From NCBI GenBank assembly GCA_903932865.1, contig CAIZHQ010000016.1, forward strand, positions 682,001 to 746,000: 64,000 bases of DNA, in the 5' to 3' direction. Below, piece by piece: positions 31,886 through 42,191 of this stretch. Made by a program: the position numbers and the translations under genes. Each line of letters begins with the position of its first letter. Position 1 is the first letter of the stretch. The DNA is from an uncultured Burkholderiales bacterium. Lineage in GTDB: Bacteria; Pseudomonadota; Gammaproteobacteria; Burkholderiales; Burkholderiaceae_C. Below the pieces are notes generated by a model. It did no database searches, was not told the DNA's origin, and saw only the letters and a program-made list of their open reading frames with translations.

Positions 31886-32330
31886 GCCGAGCGTTTTGAT
31901 GGAGCTGGATTTTGAGAAACTGCACGAAACCTGGATCGGTGTAGGCGTTGGGTGGCAATTCGTCGAGCAGCAAAGCCGAGTCAACTGAGGCGATGTCGGT
32001 CTCGGCCAAGTCTTGTTGCAAAGCCTGAATGAACATCAGGCCTGACACCAGCGCCAACAAAGGCAGGGCCGAGGCCAAGATGCGCCAAAGGTTGAGGCCC
32101 TCGTCGGGTTGCCCGCTGAGCGTGCCATTGGCTTGCACGGCCAGGCTGTGGCGCATCAAACGTTGCGGCATGGGGCGAGCCTTCAAGGCCATTTGGCGTG
32201 CCACGCGCAGCCGCTCGCCGATGTCATGCCCTAAATCTTGCGAGGCCACGTCCAATTTCGCGGCCAAGGTTCGACCCCAAAGGTCCATGTCGGCGGTGAT
32301 GGCAGTGGCGGATGTCTGGGAATTTTTCAT
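31878..32330 (-). CDS. DUF3619 protein, probable membrane partner of the sigma factor
   Basis: A 150-residue protein with a cytoplasmic N-terminal half (LGHDIGERLRVARQMAL, resembling DUF3619), one transmembrane span (ILASALPLLALVSGLMFIQAL) and a short outer tail. It overlaps the sigma factor gene by 4 bases (ATGA) and the DUF3106 gene by 8. Size, topology and location are those expected of an anti-sigma factor, but no zinc-binding anti-sigma motif (HxxxCxxC) is visible. The anti-sigma role is inference from position only. Confidence 0.75.
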   Translation of the reverse strand: MKNSQTSATAITADMDLWGRTLAAKLDVASQDLGHDIGERLRVARQMALKARPMPQRLMRHSLAVQANGTLSGQPDEGLNLWRILASALPLLALVSGLMFIQALQQDLAETDIASVDSALLLDELPPNAYTDPGFVQFLKIQLHQNARHD

Positions 32331-32893
32331 GGTTTCAAGCCTTGGTGGGCCAAGGTTTTACTCAAGGACTGGATGGCGCGGGAGCAATGGGTCTTGACGC
32401 TGCCTTCAGAGCAGCCCATCACGGCGGCTGTTTCAGCAACGTCCAGCTCTTCCCAATAACGCAGCAGGAAGGCTTCTCGTTGACGTGCAGGCAGGCTCAT
32501 GATGGCTTTTTCAATGTGTTCCAGAGTTTGTACCCGCCCCAACCATTGCTCAGCACTTTGACTGGCGGGGACGTCGGCCGCACCAGTGGTCACTTCGAGC
32601 AGATCAAAGTCACCCAGGTCGTCGCGGTGGTCAAAATCGTCCAGATTGGAAAACAAGGCGTTGCGCGTCTTGCGACGGCGAAACCAGTCGAGCACGGTAT
32701 TGGACAATATCCGTTGGAACAGCAAAGGCAGCTCTGGCGCCGGCTTGTCCGAGTAGTGGCTGCACAGCTTGATCATGCTGTCTTGCACGATGTCCAAGGC
32801 CCCTTCTTCATCGCCCACGTGGTAGTAGGCCCGTTTGAAGGCTTTTTTCTCCACGCTTTTGAGAAAGTCAGAAATTTCGGTGTCCGAGGCCAA
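32327..32893 (-). CDS. RNA polymerase sigma factor, ECF-like
   Basis: A 188-residue sigma-70-family factor. Region 2 is AFKRAYYHVGDEEGALDIVQDSMIKL followed by LPLLFQRILSNTVLDWFRRR. Region 4 is IEKAIMSLPARQREAFLLRYWEELDVAETAAVMGCSEGSVKTHCSRAI. The linker between regions 2 and 4 is longer than in most ECF factors. It heads a tightly overlapping leftward series with DUF3619 and DUF3106 genes. The genes it controls cannot be read from the window; autoregulation would be expected from promoters in 32894-33194. Confidence 0.9.
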   Translation of the reverse strand: MASDTEISDFLKSVEKKAFKRAYYHVGDEEGALDIVQDSMIKLCSHYSDKPAPELPLLFQRILSNTVLDWFRRRKTRNALFSNLDDFDHRDDLGDFDLLEVTTGAADVPASQSAEQWLGRVQTLEHIEKAIMSLPARQREAFLLRYWEELDVAETAAVMGCSEGSVKTHCSRAIQSLSKTLAHQGLKP

Positions 32894-33194
32894 GTTGCTT
32901 GCAGCGGCGGGCTGTGTCCTGTGTGTGCGAGATTGGATTGCGGGCGGCTAGGCGGGCAATGATGCGATGCAATTATGTCACTTACCCAGTTGAGTGAGGT
33001 CTGTTTTCAAAGTCCTGCCGATAACGGTGCAATAATACTGGGTTGCAATTGAAAAAAAGCAAACGGATCACCGTCCGGCACTTTTACAGTTTGGTGCCCA
33101 TGTCTGTGGTCTCAAGTCCCAAAGCCACTTCACAAGAGTCGAGCCAAGGGGCACCCAAGGTTTTTCGTTAGAGAAATTCACAAAGGTTGAATAT
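32894..33194. other. Divergent intergenic region, sigma factor and ilvI
   Basis: About 300 bases hold the start regions of the leftward sigma factor operon and the rightward ilv operon. There is no confident promoter match. TTTTCAA at about 33005 with AATAAT at about 33031 is a weak candidate. A 23-codon ORF (ATG 33100, TAG 33169) lies just ahead of ilvI (see findings). No attenuator-like hairpin with a T tract was seen. Confidence 0.4.
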
Positions 33195-34967
33195 ATGGAA
33201 ATCAATAAAGCCGAAATGGCATCAGCTGCTTCCGCCGCGGCCACGACTCAAGAGTTGCGTGGGGCCGAAATTCTGGTCAAAGCGCTGCAAGCCGAAAACG
33301 TCGAGTTTGTCTGGGGTTACCCCGGTGGGGCCGTGCTTCACATCTACGACGCTTTTTATAAACAAGACACCATTCAGCATGTGCTGGTGCGTCACGAGCA
33401 AGCGGCTGTTCATGCTGCCGATGGCTATGCTCGGGCCACCGGCGAAGTAGGTGTGGCGCTGGTCACCTCAGGCCCCGGCCTGACCAACGCTGTGACTGGC
33501 ATCGCCACCGCTTACATGGACAGCATCCCCATGGTCATCATCAGCGGGCAAGTGCCCACTGCGGCCATTGGTCTGGACGCTTTCCAAGAGTGCGACACCG
33601 TGGGCATCACCCGCCCCATCGTCAAGCACAACTTCCTGGTCAAAGATGCCAAGGATATGGCCGAGGTCATGAAGAAGGCCTTCCACATTGCGCGTACCGG
33701 TCGCCCTGGCCCGGTTGTGGTGGATGTGCCCAAAGATGTCTCTTTCAACAAGACTTTGTTCACGGGTTACCCCGACAAGGTCGAGATGCGCTCCTACAAC
33801 CCGGTGCGAAAAGGCCACGGTGGCCAGATTCGCAAAGCCATGCAGCTGTTGATGTCAGCCAAGCGCCCTTACATCTACACCGGAGGTGGCGTGTTGCTGA
33901 GCAATGCCAGTCCCGAGTTGCGTGCTTTGGTGGACATGTTGAACTTTCCGGTCACCAACACCTTGATGGGTTTGGGCGCTTTCCCGGCCAATGACCGCCG
34001 CTTCCTGGGTATGCTGGGCATGCACGGCACGCTCGAAGCCAACAACGCGATGCAAAACTGCGACGTCTTGCTGGCCGTGGGCGCCCGCTTTGACGACCGC
34101 GTGATTGGCAACCCCAAGCACTTCGCGCAAAACGAACGCAAGATCATCCACATCGACATCGATCCTTCCAGCATTTCCAAGCGCGTCAAGGTCGACGTGC
34201 CGATCGTGGGCGACGTCAAAGACGTGCTGATCGAATTGATGGGCATGATCCGCGAATCCGGTCTCAAGCCCGACAGCCAGGCGCTGGCGCAGTGGTGGGA
34301 AACGGTCGAAGGCTGGCGCAGCCGCGATTGCATGAAGTACGACAACAACAACAGCGTGGTCATCAAGCCGCAAAAGGTCATTGAGACCTTGTGGGACATG
34401 ACCAAGGACGCTGACGCGTACATCACCTCCGATGTGGGCCAGCACCAGATGTGGGCCGCTCAGTACTACAAGTTCAACGAGCCGCGCCGCTGGATCAACT
34501 CCGGAGGTCTGGGTACCATGGGCGTGGGCATTCCTTACGCCATGGGCATCAAGTTGGCCAAGCCCGACAGCGAGGTGTATTGCGTGACGGGTGAAGGCTC
34601 GGTGCAAATGTGCATTCAGGAGCTCTCAACCTGCCTGCAGTACAACACGCCCATCAAGATTTTGGCGTTGAACAACCGCTACTTGGGTATGGTGCGCCAG
34701 TGGCAAGAGATCGAATATTCGGGCCGTTACAGCCACAGCTACATGGATGCGCTGCCCGATTTTGTGAAGCTGGCCGAGGCTTACGGGCACGTGGGCATGC
34801 TGATCGAGCGTCCAGAAGACGTCGAGCCGGCTCTGCGCGAAGCCCGCAAACTCAAGGACCGCACGGTGTTCATGGATTTCCGTACCGACCCGACGGAGAA
34901 CGTGTTTCCCATGGTTCAGGCTGGCAAAGGCATCACCGAGATGCTGATGGGTTCTGAAGATCTATAA
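33195..34967 (+). CDS. ilvI: Acetolactate synthase large subunit
   Basis: A 590-residue ThDP enzyme. Segments: GAEILVKALQAENVEFVWGYPGGAV, the catalytic Glu in VRHEQAAVHAADGYARATG, FQECDTVGITRPIVKHNF, then the ThDP motif GEGSVQMCIQELSTCLQYNTP with LNNRYLGMVRQWQ. It condenses pyruvate, or pyruvate and 2-oxobutyrate, in the first common step of branched-chain amino acid synthesis. It heads ilvI-ilvH-ilvC. The name follows the large-subunit type; ilvB would be equally acceptable. Confidence 0.95.
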   Translation: MEINKAEMASAASAAATTQELRGAEILVKALQAENVEFVWGYPGGAVLHIYDAFYKQDTIQHVLVRHEQAAVHAADGYARATGEVGVALVTSGPGLTNAVTGIATAYMDSIPMVIISGQVPTAAIGLDAFQECDTVGITRPIVKHNFLVKDAKDMAEVMKKAFHIARTGRPGPVVVDVPKDVSFNKTLFTGYPDKVEMRSYNPVRKGHGGQIRKAMQLLMSAKRPYIYTGGGVLLSNASPELRALVDMLNFPVTNTLMGLGAFPANDRRFLGMLGMHGTLEANNAMQNCDVLLAVGARFDDRVIGNPKHFAQNERKIIHIDIDPSSISKRVKVDVPIVGDVKDVLIELMGMIRESGLKPDSQALAQWWETVEGWRSRDCMKYDNNNSVVIKPQKVIETLWDMTKDADAYITSDVGQHQMWAAQYYKFNEPRRWINSGGLGTMGVGIPYAMGIKLAKPDSEVYCVTGEGSVQMCIQELSTCLQYNTPIKILALNNRYLGMVRQWQEIEYSGRYSHSYMDALPDFVKLAEAYGHVGMLIERPEDVEPALREARKLKDRTVFMDFRTDPTENVFPMVQAGKGITEMLMGSEDL

Positions 34968-35051
34968 ATTTTTCCCACTGGACGAATCTATTGCCCGCCA
35001 AGCCTGCGCATTACCGTGCGCAGGGGAGGGCGGCAAAAAGAGGAATCACAC

Positions 35052-36598
<1,547 letters not shown>

Positions 36599-36620
36599 TC
36601 TGTGCCCTTGGGCAAGTTTG

Positions 36621-36646
36621 AAAAAGGCCACTGCGGTGGCCTTTTT
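36621..36646 (+). terminator. Rho-independent terminator after ilvC
   Basis: AAAAAGGCCAC-TGCG-GTGGCCTTTTT: an 11-bp symmetrical stem with tetraloop and T tract, 22 bases after the ilvC stop. It separates the ilv operon from pssA. Confidence 0.92.
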
Positions 36647-36717
36647 CTTGGGCGCTGGGTCTGCCTTAAACTCGGTTGCCACGGTATGAATCCGAAAAAC
36701 CGCAACAGGAATGGACG

Positions 36718-37533
36718 ATGAACAAAGCCAACGACACCGCTGAAGACGCAGAAGGCCCCGTGCAGGTGCGCAAACCCTCCAAGGGCATTTACATGTTGCC
36801 CAATATGATCACTTTGGCGGCCCTGTTTGCTGGTTTTTATGCCATTGTCATGGCCATCAATGGCCGGTTTGACTTGGCCACCGTGGGCATCTTCAGCGCC
36901 ATGGTGCTCGACAGCCTGGATGGTCGGGTGGCCCGCATGACCAACACCCAAAGTGCGTTTGGCGAGCAAATGGATTCGCTGTCGGACATGGTGTCCTTTG
37001 GCGCTGCACCCGCGCTGATCGCTTATGTCTGGACGCTCAAGGAACTGGGCCGGTGGGGCTGGATCGCTGCATTTGTGTATTGCGCTTGCGCTGCGCTGCG
37101 ACTGGCTCGCTTCAATGTGAACACGGGGGTGGTCGACAAGCGTTATTTTCAGGGCCTGCCCTCGCCTGCGGCTGCGGCCTTGGTGATGGGGTTTGTCTGG
37201 ATCATGTTTGAAAACGCCGTGCCCGCCAAAGCCGTGTCTTGGGGCATGTTTGCCGTGTGCTTGTTTGCAGGCTTGACCATGGTGACCAATGTGCCTTTTT
37301 ACAGTTTCAAAGACATGCACATGAAAAAGAGCGTGCCTTTTGCCACGCTGGTGCTGGTGGCTTTGGGCATTGCAGCTGTGAACATCGATCCGCCCACCGT
37401 CTTGTTTGGCGCGTTTGTGGCTTACGGCTTGAGTGGCTATGTGATTTATGTCTGGCGCAAGGCCAAAGGACAGCCCACCAGCATGATCAGCACCTCCACT
37501 GACGAGCCTGACGAGCGGGGCTTGCACCAGTGA
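36718..37533 (+). CDS. pssA: CDP-diacylglycerol-serine O-phosphatidyltransferase
   Basis: A 271-residue membrane protein of the CDP-alcohol phosphatidyltransferase family. The catalytic motif DSLDGRVARMTNTQS continuing FGEQMDSLSDMVSFG gives D-x2-DG-x2-AR-x8-G-x3-D-x3-D. About six to eight hydrophobic spans follow. The SDMVSFG ending is typical of the Gram-positive/alpha/beta type phosphatidylserine synthase. The start at 36718 (MNKANDTAE) is preceded by CAGGAATGGACG. Between ilvC and leuA this is the usual Burkholderiales context. Confidence 0.93.
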   Translation: MNKANDTAEDAEGPVQVRKPSKGIYMLPNMITLAALFAGFYAIVMAINGRFDLATVGIFSAMVLDSLDGRVARMTNTQSAFGEQMDSLSDMVSFGAAPALIAYVWTLKELGRWGWIAAFVYCACAALRLARFNVNTGVVDKRYFQGLPSPAAAALVMGFVWIMFENAVPAKAVSWGMFAVCLFAGLTMVTNVPFYSFKDMHMKKSVPFATLVLVALGIAAVNIDPPTVLFGAFVAYGLSGYVIYVWRKAKGQPTSMISTSTDEPDERGLHQ

Positions 37534-37537
37534 TGTC

Positions 37538-37575
37538 AACTGCACGACAGTTCGTATTTTGAACTGTGCTACAGT
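37538..37575. promoter_or_regulatory. Two short dyads in the leuA upstream region
   Basis: AACTG-N5-CAGTT at 37538-37552 and ACTGT-GCT-ACAGT at 37563-37575 share the ACTG/CAGT half-site. They lie directly ahead of the leader peptide, where a promoter must be. TACAGT at 37570-37575 could be the -10 element. A matching -35 is not clear. They are candidate operator sites. Confidence 0.4.
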
Positions 37576-37581
37576 CTTCTT

Positions 37582-37635
37582 ATGTATGTTTCTTTGTCTG
37601 CTCTACTGCTAGCGCCCAACGGGCGGGATGTGTAG
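37582..37635 (+). CDS. Leucine leader peptide for leuA attenuation
   Basis: A 17-codon ORF reading MYVSLSALLLAPNGRDV. It has four Leu codons, three of them consecutive (CTA CTG CTA at 37603-37611), and CTA is a rare codon in GC-rich DNA. It lies 96 bases ahead of leuA and just upstream of a terminator. The Leu run lies immediately before the first arm of a set of mutually exclusive RNA hairpins (37613-37688), as in classical ribosome-mediated attenuation. The peptide is too short to be found by ordinary gene calling. Confidence 0.85.
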   Translation: MYVSLSALLLAPNGRDV

Positions 37636-37654
37636 CGCACGCAAACATTTTCCC

Positions 37655-37696
37655 AAAAGGCCCGTATGCCATCCGCAACGGGCCTTTTGCATTTTT
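37655..37696 (+). terminator. leuA attenuator (terminator hairpin with alternative pairing)
   Basis: AAAAGGCCCGT (37655-37665) pairs perfectly with ACGGGCCTTTT (37678-37688), followed by GCATTTTT. The left arm GCCCGT (37660-37665) can instead pair with ACGGGC inside the leader ORF (37619-37624), making an antiterminator. That leader segment can itself pair with CGCCC (37613-37617), restoring the terminator. This is a complete 1:2 / 2:3 / 3:4 attenuator scheme. Confidence 0.88.
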
Positions 37697-37730
37697 GCTT
37701 GGAATTGCGGGTTTTTGACCAGGAGTGAAC

Positions 37731-39269
37731 ATGGCTGACAAACTGATTATTTTCGACACCACCTTGCGCGACGGCGAACAATCGCCAGGCGCTTCCATGA
37801 CCCGCGACGAGAAGCTGCGCATAGCCCGCCAACTGGAACGTCTGCGCGTGGACGTGATCGAAGCCGGTTTTGCGGCCAGCTCCAACGGCGACTTTGAGGC
37901 TGTGAAAGCCATTGCCGATACGATCAAGGATTCCACCATTTGCTCTTTGTCGCGCGCCAATGACCGCGACATCGCGCGTGCGGCCGAGGCTCTGAAAGGC
38001 GCCAACAGCGGGCGCATTCACACCTTCATTGCCACCTCGCCCTTGCACATGGAAAAGAAGCTGCGCATGACCCCCGACCAGGTGTTTGAGCAGGCCAAGC
38101 AGTCGGTGCGATTTGCGCGAAATTTGGTGAGCGATGTCGAGTTCAGCCCTGAAGACGGCTACCGCAGTGACATGGACTTTTTGTGTCGAATTCTGGAGGC
38201 GGTGATCGCTGAAGGCGCCACCACCATCAACGTGCCCGACACCGTGGGTTATGCCGTACCCGAGCTCTATGGCGAGTTCATCCGCACTTTGCGCGAGCGC
38301 ATCCCTAACTCGGACAAAGCGATTTGGTCCGTGCATTGCCATAACGACCTGGGCATGGCGGTGGCCAACTCACTGGCCGGCGTGAAGATCGGCGGCGCAC
38401 GCCAGGTCGAGTGCACCATCAACGGGCTGGGCGAGCGCGCAGGCAATTGCTCGCTGGAAGAAGTGGTCATGGCTGTGAAAACGCGCCGCGATTACTTTGG
38501 TCTGGAAGTGGGCATCGATGCGAGCCACATCGTGGCGGCCAGCCGCATGGTCAGCCAGACCACGGGCTTTGTGGTGCAGCCCAACAAGGCTGTGGTGGGG
38601 GCCAACGCCTTTGCCCACGCCTCGGGCATTCACCAAGATGGCGTGCTCAAGGCGCGTGATACTTATGAAATCATGCGTGCTGAAGACGTGGGCTGGTCCA
38701 CCAACAAAATTGTTTTGGGCAAGCTCAGCGGTCGCAACGCCTTCAAGCAGCGTTTGCAAGACCTGGGGGTGAGCCTGGACAGCGAGACTGAAATCAACAA
38801 CGCCTTCGCCAAGTTCAAGGAATTGGCCGATCGCAAAAGCGAGATTTTTGACGAAGACATCCTGGCTTTGGTCAGTGACGAGAGCGTGACCAGCGAAAAA
38901 GAGCAGTACGGCTTTGTCTCGATGTCCCAGCACAGCGAAACCGGCGAGCGCCCGCATGCGGCTGTGGTCTTCACAGTGGAGGGCAAGGAAGTGAGCACCG
39001 AGTCGGATGGCAATGGCCCGGTGGACGCCTCCCTCAAAGCGATCGAGTCTTATGTCAAAAGTGGTGCGGAAATGGTGCTGTATTCGGTCAACGCCATCAG
39101 TGGCTCCACCGAAAGTCAGGGGGAGGTGACCGTGCGTTTGCAAAACAGTGGGCGGGTGGTCAACGGTGTCGGGTCTGATCCGGACATCGTGGTGGCTTCG
39201 GCCAAGGCCTACCTGAGTGCATTGAGTAAATTGCAGAGCAAAGCCGATCGCGTCGCTGCTCAGGGTTAA
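37731..39269 (+). CDS. leuA: 2-isopropylmalate synthase
   Basis: A 512-residue LeuA. The DRE-TIM barrel begins [18 protein letters not shown]. The active-site His pair is in [17 protein letters not shown], with [18 protein letters not shown] and [12 protein letters not shown]. The C-terminal regulatory domain (about 390-512) includes the leucine-binding-type [16 protein letters not shown]. It condenses acetyl-CoA with 2-oxoisovalerate, the first committed step to leucine. AGGAG lies five bases before the ATG; a GTG six bases upstream is less likely. It is controlled by the leader described above. Confidence 0.96.
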   Translation: MADKLIIFDTTLRDGEQSPGASMTRDEKLRIARQLERLRVDVIEAGFAASSNGDFEAVKAIADTIKDSTICSLSRANDRDIARAAEALKGANSGRIHTFIATSPLHMEKKLRMTPDQVFEQAKQSVRFARNLVSDVEFSPEDGYRSDMDFLCRILEAVIAEGATTINVPDTVGYAVPELYGEFIRTLRERIPNSDKAIWSVHCHNDLGMAVANSLAGVKIGGARQVECTINGLGERAGNCSLEEVVMAVKTRRDYFGLEVGIDASHIVAASRMVSQTTGFVVQPNKAVVGANAFAHASGIHQDGVLKARDTYEIMRAEDVGWSTNKIVLGKLSGRNAFKQRLQDLGVSLDSETEINNAFAKFKELADRKSEIFDEDILALVSDESVTSEKEQYGFVSMSQHSETGERPHAAVVFTVEGKEVSTESDGNGPVDASLKAIESYVKSGAEMVLYSVNAISGSTESQGEVTVRLQNSGRVVNGVGSDPDIVVASAKAYLSALSKLQSKADRVAAQG

Positions 39270-39304
39270 AATGCATACAAATTAAGTAATTAATTGCTTT
39301 ATAA

Positions 39305-39341
39305 AAGTCACGTAAGTCTTTGTTCTTGCGTGACTTTTTTT
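39305..39341 (+). terminator. Rho-independent terminator after leuA
   Basis: AAGTCACGTAAG pairs with CTTGCGTGACTT (12 bp, one G-U pair) across an 8-base loop and is followed by TTTTTTA. It ends leuA and precedes pbpG by about 55 bases. Confidence 0.85.
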
Positions 39342-39394
39342 ATTTGGGTACACTGACGTTCACATTTGAAAAACCAGACTTTCAGGACACGCCA

Positions 39395-40540
39395 TTGAAA
39401 TCAGTTTCTTTTTTTCTGTTGCCCAAAACCTGGTTTCGTATCGCAGTATTGGCCATGGTGGTGGGTCTGGTCACCCTCGTGTCGGGCCAGTTGAGCCTGG
39501 CTTATGCGCAAAACAGTCCTCAGACACCCGCTAAAGCGCAAAAGAACAATAAAAGTGCCGACAAGTCCGTCGGACCTCGCAAAGCTCAATCGGGTCAAAT
39601 CGGATCGGCAAGAAAAAATCAAGCAGCCAAGACTTCAGGTCAGAAAAGGCAAACGGCTAAAGCGAACCTGAATGCTAAAAATGTGAAAGCCAGCCAAAAT
39701 GCGCGTCCCATTCGCGCATCTTTTGGTCAAATGGCGGGTCTGCATGCCACTTCCGACGCACTGGGCTTGCACTCCAGCGTAGCCTTGGTGGTGGACCAAG
39801 ATACGCAGGAAGTTTTGTACAGCAAAAATGACCATGTGGTTTTGCCCATCGCATCCTTGACCAAACTGATGACGGGCTTGGTCATCGCTGAGGCCAATTT
39901 GCCCATGGATGAACGCATCCGTATTACCCAAGCCGATGTGGACACCGAAAAAGGGAGCTCGTCCCGCCTGGCTGTGGGCACAGAGCTTAGCCGTGGTGAC
40001 TTGATGCACTTGTCCTTGATGTCCAGCGAAAACCGTGCAGCGCATGCACTGGGGCGCACTTTCCCGGGCGGCATGGATCTGTTCATCAGTCGAATGAACC
40101 AGCGTGCCCGTTCATTGGGCATGACGGACACTCGCTATGTCGAGCCTACGGGTCTGTCCAGCCAAAACCAGTCCAGTGCCAATGATTTGGCTGTTTTAGC
40201 CGCCAAGGCCTACAACGAGCCCATGTTGCGAGAGCTGTCTACCTCCCAAGGCCGTGAGGTCGCGGTGGGCAGCAGAACACTCCAATACAACAACACCAAC
40301 GGATTGATCAAAAATCCACAATGGGACATTGGTCTTCAAAAGACCGGTTACATCTCGGAGGCCGGTCGTTGCTTGGTCATGCAAGCCCAGGTGGCAGGTC
40401 GTAAGTTGATCATGGTTTTTCTCGATTCGACGGGAAAGTTCAGCCGAATAGGTGACGCAGAGCGCGTGCGCAAGTGGCTTGAGCAAAAGTCGTCCATGGA
40501 CCAGCGCTCTTGGGAGTCGGCGGTTCAGTTGCCAGGCTGA
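39395..40540 (+). CDS. pbpG: D-alanyl-D-alanine endopeptidase (PBP7/8 type, S11 family)
   Basis: A 381-residue penicillin-binding protein. An N-terminal signal sequence ends near LSLAYAQ. A Lys/Asn/Gln-rich linker of about 70 residues follows, then the S11 domain: SxxK in LPIASLTKLMTG, SxN in SLMSSENRAAHALG and KTG in IGLQKTGYISEAG. It cleaves DD-crosslinks in the periplasm. No ATG fits: the TTG at 39395 has CAGGA eight bases upstream and gives a clean signal peptide. A longer frame from 39320 would begin inside the leuA terminator. The basic linker is longer than in E. coli PBP7. Confidence 0.88.
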   Translation: MKSVSFFLLPKTWFRIAVLAMVVGLVTLVSGQLSLAYAQNSPQTPAKAQKNNKSADKSVGPRKAQSGQIGSARKNQAAKTSGQKRQTAKANLNAKNVKASQNARPIRASFGQMAGLHATSDALGLHSSVALVVDQDTQEVLYSKNDHVVLPIASLTKLMTGLVIAEANLPMDERIRITQADVDTEKGSSSRLAVGTELSRGDLMHLSLMSSENRAAHALGRTFPGGMDLFISRMNQRARSLGMTDTRYVEPTGLSSQNQSSANDLAVLAAKAYNEPMLRELSTSQGREVAVGSRTLQYNNTNGLIKNPQWDIGLQKTGYISEAGRCLVMQAQVAGRKLIMVFLDSTGKFSRIGDAERVRKWLEQKSSMDQRSWESAVQLPG

Positions 40541-40571
40541 AAGCTGCCACGTCCATGCACAGGTCAGGCCT

Positions 40572-41351
40572 TCAGGGTGATTCGTGGTGACCCAAGGTCT
40601 CAGAGATCGCTTTGGCGGTTTCTTGCAACTTGGGCAGCCAGCTTTCATCCAGTCGATCGGCCGGGGCAGAGATAGACAGCCCTGCCAGAAGTTTTCCCTG
40701 ATCATCATAGATGCCCGCTGCGATGCAGCGCACACCCAACTCCAACTCTTCGTTGTCACGCGCAAAGCCGGAGTGGTTGACGCGTGAGAGCTCTCTTTCC
40801 AGCACTTGCAGTTGTGTGATGCTGTTGCGTGTCTGGCCAGCCAAGCCGGTGCGTGTGGCATAAGAACGTACTCGCAAAGGGTCGTCTGCGGCCAGGAAAA
40901 GCTTGCCCACCGACGTCAGGTGCAATGGTGCTCGCCCACCAATGGCGCGGACCACTTGCATGCCAGAACGCTCGCTGTAGGCACGTTCGATGTAAACGAT
41001 TTCGTCACCTTGGCGCATGCTCAAGTTGACGGGTTGTTGAATGAGTTTGTGCAAATCACGCATCGGGGCCAAGGCCGCATCGCGCACATTGAGCCTGCCC
41101 TTGACCAAGTTGCCCAATTCCAACAAACGCATGCCCAAGCGATAGTTGCCCGCCTCCGGACGGTCCACAAAGCGGCCGGTGGCCAGGTCGTTCAGGATGC
41201 GGTGCGCCGTAGAGGGGTGCAGCCCGGTTTTTTGGCTGATCTCCTTGAGCGAGATGGCTTCTTCGCGGGACGCCAGCACGTCGATCAGGGTGAACATGCG
41301 TTCAATCACCTGGATGGTGGGCACGGTCGAGAGGGCGGTGTCTTTTTTCAT
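40572..41351 (-). CDS. IclR family transcriptional regulator
   Basis: A 259-residue IclR protein. The N-terminal winged helix is IQVIERMFTLIDVLASREEAI then SLKEISQKTGLHPSTAHRIL. The C-terminal effector domain contains GRAPLHLTSVGKLFLA, CIAAGIYDDQGKLLAGLSIS and a final SWLPKLQETAKAISETLG. IclR proteins respond to small metabolites and often control catabolic genes. The target is not evident: neighbouring genes (pbpG, bpt-aat) are not typical IclR targets. The start at 41351 is preferred over 41369. It is monocistronic. Confidence 0.9.
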   Translation of the reverse strand: MKKDTALSTVPTIQVIERMFTLIDVLASREEAISLKEISQKTGLHPSTAHRILNDLATGRFVDRPEAGNYRLGMRLLELGNLVKGRLNVRDAALAPMRDLHKLIQQPVNLSMRQGDEIVYIERAYSERSGMQVVRAIGGRAPLHLTSVGKLFLAADDPLRVRSYATRTGLAGQTRNSITQLQVLERELSRVNHSGFARDNEELELGVRCIAAGIYDDQGKLLAGLSISAPADRLDESWLPKLQETAKAISETLGHHESP

Positions 41352-41453
41352 TGTGGCATGCCAAGGCACTTCATTTTACACAGTGAAATGAAGGGGATCT
41401 GTTCGGTGACGGGGTAACCGACATGTGCCCAAACAAAGGGTAAAACAGACGCC

Positions 41454-42191
41454 TCAGTCAAAAGCCTGCCACTGACCCTGAACCCTGAGTTCGCAGGGCT
41501 TGAAGCGAGATTTGTAATTCATCTTGGGGCTGCCATCGATCCAGTAACCCAGGTAAACATAGGGCAGACCCAATTGGGCCGCTTGCTGGATCTGCCAGAG
41601 TACCCCGAAGGTGCCAAAGCTGGCCGTTTCATCGGGTTCGTAAAAGGTGTAAACCGCCGATAAACCGTGGTTGAGCACGTCGACGATGCTGACCATTTTC
41701 AGATCACCGAGTTCTTCGCCAACGCCTGGGGCTCGGAATTCCACAATGCGCGAGTTGACACGGCTTTGCAGCAGGAACTGGGTGTATTGGTCGACGCTGT
41801 CGTGGTCCATGCCGCCGCCTGGGTGGCGCGTATTCTGGTAGCGCAAATACAGCGCGTAATGCTCGGGGTCGTAATGCAAGTCGAGCACGCGCACGCGCAA
41901 ATCTCGGTGCGCTTGCCAAGCTCGGCGTTGGCTGCGGTCGGGTTTGAAAGCGTCGACCTGCACGCGAAGAGGCTGGCAGGCTTGGCAGCCATCGCAATAA
42001 GGGCGGTAGGTGAACAAGCCGCTGCGCCGAAAGCCCTGCTCCACCAGATCGGCATAGACCTCGTTGTGGATCAGGTGGCTGGGGGTGGCCACTTGGGAAC
42101 GGGCGGAGCGATCGGGCAGATAACTGCACCCATAAGGCGCCGTGGCGTAAAACTGCAGGGCCTGCAGCGGGAGTTCTTTCAACTGGGTCAT
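41454..42191 (-). CDS. bpt: Aspartate/glutamate leucyltransferase (Bpt)
   Basis: A 245-residue protein of the ATE1-related Bpt family, with [42 protein letters not shown] then [10 protein letters not shown] (Cys pairs), and [20 protein letters not shown] near the C-terminus. Bpt transfers Leu to N-terminal Asp or Glu of proteins for the N-end rule (ClpS/ClpAP) pathway. It overlaps the upstream aat stop by 4 bases, so the two N-degron transferases form one operon, as is usual in beta-proteobacteria. Confidence 0.94.
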   Translation of the reverse strand: MTQLKELPLQALQFYATAPYGCSYLPDRSARSQVATPSHLIHNEVYADLVEQGFRRSGLFTYRPYCDGCQACQPLRVQVDAFKPDRSQRRAWQAHRDLRVRVLDLHYDPEHYALYLRYQNTRHPGGGMDHDSVDQYTQFLLQSRVNSRIVEFRAPGVGEELGDLKMVSIVDVLNHGLSAVYTFYEPDETASFGTFGVLWQIQQAAQLGLPYVYLGYWIDGSPKMNYKSRFKPCELRVQGQWQAFD

